Source: Streptomyces sp. ISL-66 (GTDB lineage: Bacteria; Actinomycetota; Actinomycetes; Streptomycetales; Streptomycetaceae). Taken from it: a DNA stretch of 64,000 nt. Below are positions 1 through 10,817 of this stretch, piece by piece. The notes below the pieces were generated by a model. It worked only from the letters and a program-made list of their open reading frames with translations, searched no databases and was not told the origin of the DNA. The DNA lies in the NCBI RefSeq assembly GCF_018614135.1, contig NZ_JAGGOW010000065.1, positions 1 through 64,000 of the forward strand, written 5' to 3'. The position numbers and the translations under genes are program-made. Each line of letters begins with the position of its first letter. Within the stretch, counting starts at the first letter, position 1.

Positions 1-271
1 CGGCGCCGGATGCGGGCCGCGGAGCGGCCGCAGGCGCGGGCAGGGCTCCGGACGAAGGCAGACCGTCGGCCCGGGGCGCCGCGGCGGACGAAGGCGCGCC
101 GTCAGCCCGAGGCGTCGCTTCAGACGAAGGCAGCCCGTCAGTCCGAGGCGTGGCGGCGGGCGAAGGGAGAGCGGCGGCCGAGGGCGGGGCGGCGGGCAGC
201 GACACGGCGATGCGCGGGTCCGGGATCAAGGCCTGGACCGCGGAGGTCGGTGAGGTGGCGGGCGGGGTCAT
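1..271 (-). CDS. Possible Ala/Pro-rich repeat protein, C-terminus outside window
   Basis: A frame beginning at ATG 271 stays open to the left edge. It translates as a low-complexity Ala/Pro/Ser-rich protein with about three 12-residue repeats of the type PRxDGxPSSxA. The repeats correspond to a 36-bp period at 49-156, and the changes between copies keep the frame open. No Shine-Dalgarno sequence is visible before ATG 271, and no domain is recognised. The stretch lies downstream of the SepF-like gene on the same strand, after a hairpin at 292-312. Equally long open frames exist on the plus strand, as expected at this GC content, so coding status is uncertain. Confidence 0.25.
   Translation of the reverse strand, partial: MTPPATSPTSAVQALIPDPRIAVSLPAAPPSAAALPSPAATPRTDGLPSSEATPRADGAPSSAAAPRADGLPSSGALPAPAAAPRPASGA
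49..156. repeat. Three tandem 36-bp repeats
   Basis: Units at 49-84, 85-120 and 121-156 share the core GACGAAGGC followed by CCGTC and CCGAGGCG. A fourth decayed copy begins at 157. The period is a multiple of three, which fits a repeat inside a protein on the minus strand. There is no unique spacer between units, so this is not a CRISPR array. Confidence 0.7.
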
Positions 272-291
272 GCGCGGGACGGTACGGGCCG

Positions 292-312
292 CCGGACCCC
301 CCGCGGGTCCGG
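292..312 (-). terminator. Hairpin downstream of SepF-like gene
   Basis: An 8-bp perfect stem (CCGGACCC with GGGTCCGG) encloses a 5-base loop, 27 bases after the stop of the SepF-like gene. There is no T-run. Short GC-rich hairpins without a U tract are usual as terminators in Streptomyces. Confidence 0.5.
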
Positions 313-338
313 CGAACCGTTCCGCCAGGGGGACCTTC

Positions 339-734
339 CTACGATCGGGGGACGACCGCGGCCGCGATCCCCTCCACCTCGGTCCCGACGGGCGCCAGCA
401 GGAAGACGTTCCGGTCGACCCGGTGCATCCCGCTGCCCAACCCGAAGACCACGCCGCTGCTGAAGTCCAGGATCCGCTTGGCCACTTCGCCGTCCGCGCC
501 CGTGAGGTCCAGGAGCACCGGGATCTGCGCGATCAGGTACTCCGCCACCTCCCGCGCGTCCGCGAAGACCTGGACCCGGATCACCACGAAGCGCCGCTGC
601 TCCGCCGCGGAGGCCCCGGGCACCGTGGGGATCGTGCGGTGGTCCACCCGGGAGGGCCACTCGTTGCGACTGCGCAGCGGAACCACCTGCGCGAGGCCTT
701 CCCACTGCTCGTCGGTGACGTCGTACCTGCTCAC
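339..734 (-). CDS. SepF-like cell division protein (DUF552)
   Basis: This 131-residue protein has a SepF (DUF552) domain at about residues 46-128, including RFVVIRVQVFADAREVAEYL and DFSSGVVFGLGSGMHRVD, the part that forms the SepF dimer. SepF proteins anchor and curve FtsZ filaments at the membrane. Here the N-terminus is short and lacks the long acidic linker of canonical SepF. That resembles the extra SepF-like proteins (Sfl) of Streptomyces rather than the sepF in the ftsZ cluster, and no fts gene is nearby. The GTG start at 734 gives MSRYDVTDEQW, a common opening in this family. The family assignment is firm; which paralog it is remains inference. Confidence 0.8.
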   Translation of the reverse strand: MSRYDVTDEQWEGLAQVVPLRSRNEWPSRVDHRTIPTVPGASAAEQRRFVVIRVQVFADAREVAEYLIAQIPVLLDLTGADGEVAKRILDFSSGVVFGLGSGMHRVDRNVFLLAPVGTEVEGIAAAVVPRS

Positions 735-858
735 CGGGCCGCCCCGGCCCTGCGCTTCATGTGCATCCCCCCATCCTCTCGTGCTTCACCCGTTCAGCCC
801 AACACCGACACGTGGCAGCTGTCGCACCCCGCCGCCTGTTCCTCACCCTCCGGATAAG

Positions 859-877
859 TTAGGTTAGGCATACCTGA
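859..877 (+). promoter_or_regulatory. Iron box (DmdR1/IdeR-type operator)
   Basis: TTAGGTTAGGCATACCTGA matches the IdeR/DmdR1 consensus TTAGGTTAGGCTAACCTAA at 16 of 19 positions. It ends 40 bases before the DUF2470 gene at 917, in the position of a core promoter. Repression of that gene in iron-replete cells is expected. Confidence 0.85.
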
Positions 878-916
878 GTACGCACCGCATCGCCCCTCGG
901 GACCACGGAGATCCAC

Positions 917-1624
917 ATGCACGTGCCCACGCCCACGCCCGGGCCCTTGCCCACCGACGCCGAGCGCGTCCGGTCCGTCCTGGCCGCCGCCCACTCCATG
1001 ACCGTCGTCACCGACGGGCTGCGCACGGAGATCCGCCACCTCGACGGCAGCGACCCCCTCGGCCGGCTGCACCTGCACCCCGCCGAACCGGGCGGCCACG
1101 CCGAGCACCGGCCCGCGATCCGGATGGAGTTCACCGACGTGGCCCCCACCCCCGTACGGGACCGCGTGCGCGCCCGCGTCACGCTGACGGGGCGCCTGCT
1201 CACCCCGTACTCCGACGAGGCCCAGGACTCCACCTGCGTGGAATTCGGCCGGGCCCTCCTCGAAGCCTCCGACGGCGCCCGCTCCTCCATCGCCCTGGAG
1301 GAGCTGGACGCGGCCCGCCCGGACCCGCTCGCCCCGTACGAGGCCGGCATGCTCACCCACCTCCTCGACGATCACGCCGAACTCGTCACCCTCCTGCTGC
1401 GACTGGTCCACCCCCAGGTCCCCCAGGCGGCCGTGGTGCGCGCACTGCCCCTCGCCATGGACCGCTACGGGATCACCCTGCGCCTGGAGGAACGGCGCGG
1501 CCACCGCGACGTCCGGCTGCCCTTCCCCTCCCCGCTCGACGACGTCGAGCAGTCCGGGGCGCAGATCCAAGCCCTGTTCAGCGCGGCCCGCCGCCGATCG
1601 CACCGCAATAGCCTCCCCGCCTGA
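917..1624 (+). CDS. DUF2470 domain protein, iron-regulated
   Basis: The 235-residue protein has a DUF2470 region in its N-terminal half, starting about residue 15 with DAERVRSVLAAAHSMTVVT. DUF2470 occurs alone or fused to FMN-binding split-barrel proteins of the HugZ heme-utilisation type. There is no signal peptide or membrane segment, so it is cytosolic. The iron box just upstream suggests a role in iron or heme handling during iron starvation, but its biochemical activity is unknown. The middle part, with RVRARVTLTGRL, is a beta-rich stretch typical of these proteins. It is monocistronic: the next gene starts 70 bases later with its own promoter space. Confidence 0.75.
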   Translation: MHVPTPTPGPLPTDAERVRSVLAAAHSMTVVTDGLRTEIRHLDGSDPLGRLHLHPAEPGGHAEHRPAIRMEFTDVAPTPVRDRVRARVTLTGRLLTPYSDEAQDSTCVEFGRALLEASDGARSSIALEELDAARPDPLAPYEAGMLTHLLDDHAELVTLLLRLVHPQVPQAAVVRALPLAMDRYGITLRLEERRGHRDVRLPFPSPLDDVEQSGAQIQALFSAARRRSHRNSLPA

Positions 1625-1693
1625 TCGGAAGACTCCGGAAGAAGGGCGCCCGAGGCCGGAATACCGGCCCGCGCCCCCCGGTTGGGGTCGATC

Positions 1694-2614
1694 ATGAAGG
1701 CAATCGCATACAGCGCATACGGAACCTCCGACGTACTGGGGCTCGTTGACGTGCCGGAGCCCAAGGTCGGTCCGGGCGAAGTCCTCGTACGCGTCAAGGC
1801 CGCCGGGGTCAACCCGGTGGACTGGAAACTCGCCACCGGGTACCTCGACTCCATCCTCGAAGTCCGCTACCCGGTCATACCCGGCTGGGACGTGGCCGGC
1901 GTCGTCGAGGCGGTCGGCCCGGACACCTTCGACTACGCCGTCGGCGACGAGGTGTACGGCTACGTCCGCAAGGAGTGGGTCGAGCTCGGCACGTACGCCG
2001 AATTGGTCAGCGCCCCCGTCCGCACCCTCGCGCGCAAGCCGCGCGAGCTCACCTTCGAGCAGGCCGCCGGGATCCCGCTGGCCGGACTCACCGCGTACCA
2101 GTCGCTCACCCGCGTGGGCCTCAAGGCCGGCGAGACCGTCCTCATCCACTCAGCCGCCGGCGGCACCGGCTCGTTCGGCGTGCAGATCGCCGTCGCCCTG
2201 GGCCTGCGCGTCATCGGCACGGCGGGCGAGCACAACCACGACTACCTGCGCTCGCTCGGCGCCGAACCGGTCCTGTACGGCGAAGGACTGGCCGACCGGG
2301 TCCGCGCGCTGGCCCCCGACGGGGTGGACGCCGCCCTCGACTTCTTCGGGGACGATGTCGTCGCGACCCTCCAGTCGCTGGTCAAGGAGCGCCACCGGGT
2401 GGCCTCCATCGCCGACTACACGGCGGCCGCCCAGGGCGCGCACCAGCTGTGGGTCCGCGCGGACGCCACCGATCTGGCCTTCCTCGCCAAACTCGCGGAC
2501 GAGGGCGCCCTCACGGTGAACGTGGAACACGCGCTGCCGCTCGCGGAGGCGGCGAAGGCCTGGAAGCTGAGCGCGGCCGGCCGCACGCGCGGCAAGATCG
2601 TCCTCACCGTCTGA
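1694..2614 (+). CDS. MDR-family NADP-dependent quinone oxidoreductase
   Basis: A 306-residue medium-chain dehydrogenase/reductase of the zeta-crystallin/quinone reductase branch. The GroES-like domain occupies about residues 1-125. The Rossmann domain carries HSAAGGTGSFGVQIA at about residue 150, whose glycine-rich loop binds NADP(H). The catalytic zinc cysteines of alcohol dehydrogenases are absent, as in quinone reductases. The substrate cannot be read from sequence; members reduce quinones or alpha,beta-unsaturated carbonyls. ATG 1694 (MKAIAYSAYG) was chosen over TTG 1682 because the family begins with this strand. It stands alone, followed by a short repeat region. Confidence 0.85.
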   Translation: MKAIAYSAYGTSDVLGLVDVPEPKVGPGEVLVRVKAAGVNPVDWKLATGYLDSILEVRYPVIPGWDVAGVVEAVGPDTFDYAVGDEVYGYVRKEWVELGTYAELVSAPVRTLARKPRELTFEQAAGIPLAGLTAYQSLTRVGLKAGETVLIHSAAGGTGSFGVQIAVALGLRVIGTAGEHNHDYLRSLGAEPVLYGEGLADRVRALAPDGVDAALDFFGDDVVATLQSLVKERHRVASIADYTAAAQGAHQLWVRADATDLAFLAKLADEGALTVNVEHALPLAEAAKAWKLSAAGRTRGKIVLTV

Positions 2615-2621
2615 GACCGGC

Positions 2622-2668
2622 CGGGCCCGTCGGCGGTGACCGGCAGCGGGCCCGTCGGCGGTGACCGG
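2622..2668. repeat. Direct repeat with hairpin after oxidoreductase gene
   Basis: A 22-bp sequence beginning CGGGCCCGTCGGCGG occurs at 2622-2643 and again at 2647-2668. The second copy and the following bases can fold (CCGTCGGC with GCCGACGG), so the unit may act as a terminator between the two convergent transcription units. Confidence 0.5.
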
Positions 2669-2735
2669 CGGGCCGACGGCTCGGCAGGACAGCCGCTCGG
2701 AAAAGCAGGTCGGCGAGGTGATTCGCCGTGGTGGC

Positions 2736-3645
2736 TCACGCGGGGGTCCCGGCGTAGCGGTTGGCGGGGCGGGCCAGCCCGTAGTTCTCGCGCAGGGTCC
2801 GGCCGGTGTACTCGGTGCGGAAGAGGCCGCGCCGCTGGAGGATCGGCACGACGTGGTCGACGAAGTCGGTGAGGCCGGTGGGCAGGACGGGCGCCATGAT
2901 GTTGAAGCCGTCGGCGGCGCCCCGCGTGAACCATTCCTCCAGCTGGTCGGCGATCTGCTCGGGTGTCCCGGCGAAGACCCGGTGGCCCCGGCCCGCGCCG
3001 AGGCGGGCGATCAGCTCGCGCAGGGTGAGGCCGTCGCGGCGGGCGAGCTCGGCGACGAGCGTGAAGCGGCTCTTGTTGCCGTTGATGTCCCGCTCCTCGG
3101 GGAGCTCGGGCAGCGGGCCGTCGAGGGGGAGGCCGGTGAGGTCGGTGCCGAGCATCCCGGAGAGCTGGGCGAGCCCGTACTCCGGCACCTGCAGGTCGGT
3201 GAGCTGCTGCTCCAGGGCCTTGGCCTCGGCCTCGGTGGAGCCGATGACGGGGGCGATGCCGGGGAGGACCAGGAGGTCGCTCTCGGCGCGGCCGTACTTG
3301 GCGAGGCGGGACTTGAGGTCCTTGTAGAAGGTCTGGCCGTCGGCGAGGGTCTGCTGCGCGGTGAAGACGGCCTCGGCGTACCGCGCGGCGAACTCCTTGC
3401 CGTCCTCGGAGGAACCGGCCTGGACGAGGAGCGGGTGCCCCTGGGGCGAACGCGGGACGTTGAGCGGTCCGGCGACGCCGAAGTACTCGCCCCGGTGGGC
3501 GGCGGGGTGCAGCTTGTCGGTGTCGGCGTAGATGCCGTGCTCCTTGTCGAGGACGACCGCGTCGTCCTCCCAGCTGTCCCAGAGCTTGGTGGCCACGTCG
3601 AGGAACTCGTGGGCGCGCTCGTAGAGCCGGGCGTGCTCCAGGCTA
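2736..3645 (-). pseudogene. 5'-truncated LLM-class flavin monooxygenase (NtaA/SnaA/DszA type)
   Basis: About 300 residues match the C-terminal two thirds of NtaA/DszA-type FMNH2-dependent monooxygenases. They include the region after the FMN barrel's middle strands (LYERAHEFLDVATKLWDSWE), the HPLLVQAGSS strand and the C-terminal RVFAGTPEQIADQLEEWF. Full members are about 440 residues and start with an N-terminal barrel portion that is missing. Upstream of about 3645 the same frame stays open by chance through GC-rich repeats, but that part has no similarity to the family and no credible start codon. I read this as a gene that lost roughly its first 150 codons, with the breakpoint at about 3635-3660 next to short tandem repeats. 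Confidence 0.75.
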
Positions 3646-4201
3646 TGGGCTACGGGCGGCCGGCGACCGGCGACCGGCGACCAGTAACGGGCGGAGATCT
3701 GCGCGCCGCGGAACGTCGGCACGCTGCGGAACGTCGACACGCTGCGGCGGACAGAGGCCGGGCGCGGCAAGCGGTCAGTGACCGGGAACGCCCCACGGCG
3801 GGAACGCCGTCCGGAAGGGCGCGGTGACGGCCGGAGTGCGCTCAGGAACGACGCGGGGCCGGACAGCGGCCCTGACACTCGCCCGGCGCGGTACAGGGGC
3901 CGGGGGTGTGGAGCCGCGGGGCGAGGAACTCGATCGCGGACATGTCCCGGAGACTGCCAGCGCCCCCGCCCCCGGTCAACCCCGGCCAGCGACCCACCCC
4001 GGCACCTCCGGTGTGCTGGCCACACCCAGGGTGACCTGGGCTTTCACCGGAACCGGCCGCCCCGGTCGTGGCCGGAAACCGTGGCCTGATTTCACGTGTC
4101 CGCAACGCACCCGCCACGGACCGCCGCCTCCGGACGCACCGCGGCAGCGAGTGGCCGGTTTCAGTCGACACGGGGATCAAGACCGGTCGTAGGCTGGCCG
4201 A
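3646..4201. other. Non-coding stretch with short tandem repeats
   Basis: No gene is supported. Three copies of CGGCGAC lie at about 3660-3682. An 18-bp unit GCGGAACGTCGGCACGCT is repeated at 3708-3725 and 3726-3743 with one change. The stretch holds the deletion scar of the monooxygenase pseudogene and, towards 4201, the promoter of the P450 gene. Confidence 0.6.
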
Positions 4202-5395
4202 ATGGCTCTTGTCGACTTCAGCGCCCCCACAGGCGAGTTCAACGCGGATCCCTATCCCACGTACTCCGAACTGCGCGCCGCCGGCCCGGTCCACCGGATC
4301 AAGGGAGCCGACGGGCGACCGCTCTGGCTGGTCGTCGGCTACGAGGAGGCCCGGCAGGCGCTCGGGCACCCGCTGCTGTGCAAGAACCCGAGCGTCTACG
4401 GCGACTTCGACAAGGCCCTGCTCGGGGCGACCAGCACCAACATGCTCGAATCGGACCCGCCCCACCACACCCGGCTGCGCAAGCTGGTCTCGCGGGAGTT
4501 CACCCCGCGCCGCGTCGAAGCGCTGCGCCCCCGCGTCCAGGAGGTCACCGACCGGCTCCTCGACGCCATGGAGGCCGGTCCCGGCCGGTCCTGCGACCTG
4601 ATCCCGGCTCTGGCCCTCCCGGTCCCGATGACGGTCATCTGCGAACTGCTCGGGGTTCCCGGGCTCGACCGCGACCGGTTCCACGACTGGTCGAGCCAGA
4701 TCGTGTCCGCGCCCATCGGGAGCCTGGAGCAGCTCGGGCCGGTGCTCGAGGCCATGACCACGTACTTGATCGGCCTGCTGGCCGACAAGACCGAGGAGCC
4801 CGGCGACGACCTGCTCAGCGCCCTGATCCGGACCCGGGACGAGGACGGCGACTCCCTCTCCTCCGACGAGTTGGTCGGCATGGCCTACCTCCTGCTGGTC
4901 GCGGGCCACGAGACCACCGTCAACCTGATCTCCAACGGAGTGCGTGCGCTGCTCGCGCACCCCGAGCAACTCGCCGACCTGCGGGCCGACTTCGACGGAC
5001 TGCTCGACGGGGCCATAGAGGAGATGCTCCGCTACGACGGCCCGGTGGAGAACGCGACCATCCGCTTCGCGGCCGAGGACCTGGTGCTGGGCGGCGTCGC
5101 CATCGAGGCCGGCGCCTCGGTCGTCGTCTCGCTGGCTTCCGGCGACCGTGACGGGGAGCGGTTCCCGCGGCCCGACACCTTCGACATCCGGCGCGCGACA
5201 CAGGGACACCTGGCCTTCGGCCACGGAATCCACTTCTGCCTCGGCGCGCCGCTGGCCCGGATGGAAGCCCGGATCGCCATCCGGTCCCTGCTGGAGCGCT
5301 TCCCGGACCTCGCCGCCGAGCCGGCCGCCGGCCCGCCGCAGTGGATCGAAGGCACCCTCATCCGCGGGGTCGCCCAGTTGCCCGTCCGCTGGTAG
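4202..5395 (+). CDS. Cytochrome P450 (bacterial class I)
   Basis: A 397-residue soluble P450. Visible landmarks are AGHETT in the I helix at about residue 235 (oxygen activation), the ExxR of the K helix within EEMLRYDGPVENATIRF, and the heme-thiolate loop FGHGIHFCLGAPLAR near residue 340, whose Cys ligates heme. The length is normal for Streptomyces CYP105/107-like enzymes. No ferredoxin or ferredoxin reductase is adjacent, so electrons must come from partners elsewhere. The neighbours, a monooxygenase pseudogene and the mutAB operon, do not define a pathway, and the substrate is unknown. Confidence 0.92.
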   Translation: MALVDFSAPTGEFNADPYPTYSELRAAGPVHRIKGADGRPLWLVVGYEEARQALGHPLLCKNPSVYGDFDKALLGATSTNMLESDPPHHTRLRKLVSREFTPRRVEALRPRVQEVTDRLLDAMEAGPGRSCDLIPALALPVPMTVICELLGVPGLDRDRFHDWSSQIVSAPIGSLEQLGPVLEAMTTYLIGLLADKTEEPGDDLLSALIRTRDEDGDSLSSDELVGMAYLLLVAGHETTVNLISNGVRALLAHPEQLADLRADFDGLLDGAIEEMLRYDGPVENATIRFAAEDLVLGGVAIEAGASVVVSLASGDRDGERFPRPDTFDIRRATQGHLAFGHGIHFCLGAPLARMEARIAIRSLLERFPDLAAEPAAGPPQWIEGTLIRGVAQLPVRW

Positions 5396-5650
5396 CCCCC
5401 GCCCGGGAGACTCGGGGCCGGGGCGGGGAGGCCGGGAAGCCGAGGAGCCGGGGAGCCGGGTGTGCGGGCCCCGAGCGCTACGGCCCGCCGGATCGTCGCC
5501 CCGCACGCGGGGGCCCGCCGTACTCCCGGTAACCGCCGCGACCGTCCTCCTCGGTCCGCTCTTTCGTGCCCCCTCCCGTCTCACATGAGAGGGGGAGATC
5601 ACATCCGGTGGTTATAGGCGCTCCCTGAGGACCCCCCTACCATTCGAGCC
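5396..5650. promoter_or_regulatory. Region upstream of mutAB-meaB
   Basis: There is no gene. The region is GC-rich with loose inverted repeats near 5470-5525. A lower-GC segment at 5585-5620 contains GGTTATAGG, a plausible -10 region. I looked for a cobalamin riboswitch (B12 box) before mutA and did not see one. Confidence 0.4.
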
Positions 5651-7506
5651 ATGACGGTCCTGCCTGATGACGGGCTCTCCCTGGCCGCCGAGTTCCCTGA
5701 CGCGACGCATGAGCAGTGGCAGCGCCTGGTAGAGGGCGTTCTACGCAAGTCGGGCAAGGAAGCATCCGGCGAGGCAGCGGAAGACGCGTTGTCCACGAAG
5801 CTTGAGGACGGGCTCACCACCCGCCCGCTGTACACCGCGCCCGAAACCGTGCCGGACACCGGCTTCCCCGGTTTCGCGCCCTTCGTACGGGGCGGCCGGG
5901 CCGAGGGCAATGCCGCCTCGGGCTGGGACGTGCGCCAGCGCATCGCCGGCACCGACCCCGTACGGGTGAACGAAGCCGCCTTGGCGGACCTCGAGAACGG
6001 CACCACCTCGCTGTGGCTGGCCGTCGGCGACGCCGGCCTCCCGGCGGACGCCCTCGCCCGCGCACTGGACGGCGTCTACCTCGACCTCGCCCCCGTGTCG
6101 CTCGACCCCGGCGCCCAGTACGCCGAGGCCGCGCGGGCGTTGCTGGCGCTCTACACCGAGCGCGGGGTGTCCTCCGAGGCCGCCCGCGCCTCCCTGGGCG
6201 CCGACCCGCTGGGCCACGAGGCCCGCACCGGAGAGGCCCTGGACCTGGCCGGAGCCGCCGCCCTCGCCCGGGAGACGGCGGCCGCCTGGCCGCACGTACG
6301 GGCCCTGACGGTCGACGCCCTGCCCTACCACGAGGCGGGCGGCAGCGCCGCCGAGGAGCTGGGACTCTCGCTGGCCACCGGGGTCGCGTACCTGCGCGCC
6401 CTCACCGGGGCGGGCCTCGACGCGGAAGCCGCCTTCGGGCAGCTGGAGTTCCGCTACTCCGCCACCGCCGACCAGTTCCTCACCATCGCCAAGCTGCGTG
6501 CCGCCCGCCGCCTGTGGGCGCGGATCGCCGAGGTCTGCGGAGCCCCGCGGGCCGGCGCCCAGCGCCAGCACGCCGTCACCTCGCCCGTGATGATGACCCG
6601 CCGCGACCCGTGGGTGAACATGCTGCGCACCACCGTCGCCTGCATGGCCGCGGGCGTGGGCGGCGCCGACTCGGTCACCGTGCTCCCCTTCGACCAGGAA
6701 CTGGGCCTGCCCGACGCGTTCGCGCGCCGCGTCTCCCGCAACACCTCCACCATCCTGCTGGAGGAATCCCACCTGGCCCGCGTGATCGACCCGGCGGGCG
6801 GCTCGTACTACGTCGAGCGGCTCACGGACGAACTGGCCCACGCCGCCTGGGAGTTCTTCCAGACCGTGGAGAAGGCGGGCGGCCAGGCCGCCGCCCTGCG
6901 CTCCGGCCTGGTCGCCGAACGCCTCGCCGCCACCTGGGCCGAGCGCTCGAAGAAGCTGGCCACGCGCCGCGAACCGATCACCGGAGTCAGCGAGTTCCCG
7001 CTGCTCTCCGAGAAGCCGGTGGTGCGCGAGCCCGCGCCGGCCCCCCTCACCGGCGGACTCCCCCGCGTCCGGCGCGACGAGGCTTACGAGGCCCTGCGCG
7101 CCCGCAGTGACGCCCACCTCGCGGCGACGGGCGCCCGGCCCACGGTCTTCCTGGCCGCACTCGGCCCGGCGGCCGCGCACACCGGGCGCGCCACCTTCGC
7201 CTCCAACCTGTTCCAGGCGGGCGGCGTCACCCCCGTGCACGACCCCGTCTCGGTGACCCCGCAGACGGCCGCGGCGGCGTACGCGGCGAGCGGCGCGGAC
7301 GGCATGGCCGTGCTGTGCTCCAGCGACGCGCTGTACGAGGAGCAGGCCGAGGCGGTGGCCGCGGCCCTGCGCTCGGCTGGCGCGACGACCGTGTTCCTCG
7401 CGGGCAAGCCCGGCACCGCCGCGGCCGCCGTGGACGAGTACGTCTTCGCCGGCTGCGACGCGGTCGCCGTGCTGTCCTCCGTACTCGACCGGATGGGAGT
7501 GCCGTC

Positions 7507-7510
<4 letters not shown>
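5651..7510 (+). CDS. mutA: Methylmalonyl-CoA mutase, small (beta) subunit
   Basis: The 619-residue MutA is the non-catalytic partner of MutB in adenosylcobalamin-dependent conversion between (R)-methylmalonyl-CoA and succinyl-CoA. It keeps the TIM-barrel fold (for example [19 protein letters not shown] and [14 protein letters not shown]). Its C-terminal cobalamin-like domain, from about residue 480, lacks the DxHxxG ligand motif, as expected for the small subunit. Its stop overlaps the TTG start of mutB by four bases (TTGA), so translation is coupled. In Streptomyces this enzyme links propionyl-CoA and valine breakdown to the supply of methylmalonyl-CoA extender units. Confidence 0.95.
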
Positions 7511-9702
<2,192 letters not shown>

Positions 9703-9712
9703 GCGGACGCGG

Positions 9713-10696
9713 GTGCCGAAGATCGACATCGAGGCCTACGCCAAGGGCGTTCTCGACGGGAAGCGCGCGTTCGTCGCGCGCGCCATCACCCTCGTCGAGT
9801 CCACCCTGCCCGCGCACCGCTCGCTGGCCCAGCAGCTGTTGACGGAGCTGCTCCCCCACGCGGGGCGGGCGCGCCGGATCGGTATCAGCGGGGTGCCGGG
9901 CGTGGGCAAGTCCACGTTCATCGACGCGTTCGGCACGATGCTGACGGGCCTGGGCCACAAGGTCGCGGTCCTGGCCGTGGACCCTTCGTCCACCCGCACG
10001 GGCGGTTCCATCCTCGGCGACAAGACCCGTATGGAACGCCTCGCCGTCGACCCGGCGGCCTTCGTCCGCCCCTCCCCCTCGGCGGGCACGCTCGGCGGGG
10101 TCGCGAAGGCGACCCGCGAGTCGATGATCGTGATGGAGGCGGCGGGCTACGACGTGGTCCTGGTGGAAACGGTGGGAGTGGGCCAGTCGGAGACCACGGT
10201 CGCCGGGATGGTCGACTCCTTCCTCCTCCTCTCGCTGGCCCGCACCGGCGACCAGCTCCAGGGCATCAAGAAGGGCGTCCTGGAACTCGCCGACGTCCTC
10301 GCCGTCAACAAGGCGGACGGCCCGCACGAACGCGACGCGAAGTCGGCGGCGCGCGAACTGTCGGGCGCCCTGCGGCTGATGCACCCGGTCGACGCGGCGT
10401 GGACCCCGCCGGTCCTGACGTGCAGCGCCCGCGAATCCACGGGCCTGGACGAGGTCTGGAACCGCCTGGAGCAACACCGCAAGCTGCTGGACGCGGACGG
10501 CCGCCTGAAGACCAAGCGCGCGGCCCAACAGGTGGAGTGGACCTGGTCGATGGTCCGCGACGAACTCCTGGAGCGCCTGCGCTCCAGCCCCGCCGTACGA
10601 GACCTGGCCCCCGCCCTGGAATCAGCCGTCCGAGCGGGCACCCTCACGCCCACCCTGGCGGCGACCCGCCTCCTGACGGCTTTCACGGACGCCTGA
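9713..10696 (+). CDS. meaB: MeaB/ArgK-family GTPase, mutase chaperone
   Basis: A 327-residue G3E-family P-loop GTPase of the MeaB (human MMAA) group. It gates loading of adenosylcobalamin onto methylmalonyl-CoA mutase and protects the radical enzyme from inactivation. Visible motifs are the Walker A GISGVPGVGKST at about residue 56, DPSSTRTGGSILGDKTRM, ETVGVGQSE as switch/Walker B, and the NKAD guanine-specificity motif. The GTG start at 9713 lies 10 bases after the mutB stop. Co-transcription with mutAB supports the role. Confidence 0.95.
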   Translation: MPKIDIEAYAKGVLDGKRAFVARAITLVESTLPAHRSLAQQLLTELLPHAGRARRIGISGVPGVGKSTFIDAFGTMLTGLGHKVAVLAVDPSSTRTGGSILGDKTRMERLAVDPAAFVRPSPSAGTLGGVAKATRESMIVMEAAGYDVVLVETVGVGQSETTVAGMVDSFLLLSLARTGDQLQGIKKGVLELADVLAVNKADGPHERDAKSAARELSGALRLMHPVDAAWTPPVLTCSARESTGLDEVWNRLEQHRKLLDADGRLKTKRAAQQVEWTWSMVRDELLERLRSSPAVRDLAPALESAVRAGTLTPTLAATRLLTAFTDA

Positions 10697-10758
10697 ACGA
10701 TCAAGGCCGGCCGGCGTTCGAGGCGGGGACACAGGCCGGGGGCGGGGGCGAGCCCCGA

Positions 10759-10799
10759 GGGGTCTGGGGCGTAGCCCTGGGGGGTCTGGGGCGTAGCCC
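10759..10799. repeat. Duplicated GGGGTCTGGGGCGTAGCCC intergenic unit
   Basis: The 19-bp unit lies at 10759-10777 and 10781-10799 between the convergent meaB and asparaginase genes. Sequences of this kind (a T-C-T-rich spacer inside G/C runs that can fold on themselves) recur in intergenic Streptomyces DNA and probably serve as terminators. Confidence 0.6.
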
Positions 10800-10817
10800 C
10801 CGGGCGACCCGTCAGGG

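Noticed and set aside
49..156. CRISPR array at the left edge
   Set aside because: The 36-bp period is the repeat itself, without unique spacers.
2736..4025. Reading the whole 429-codon frame as an intact monooxygenase
   Set aside because: Residues encoded upstream of about 3645 are Arg/Pro-rich and unlike the N-terminal barrel of the family, and no credible start codon exists for them.
5396..5650. Cobalamin riboswitch before mutAB
   Set aside because: No B12-box-like sequence or multi-stem arrangement could be recognised.
5741..7240. Large minus-strand frame over mutA
   Set aside because: Shadow frame; mutA is complete and overlaps mutB as expected for an operon.
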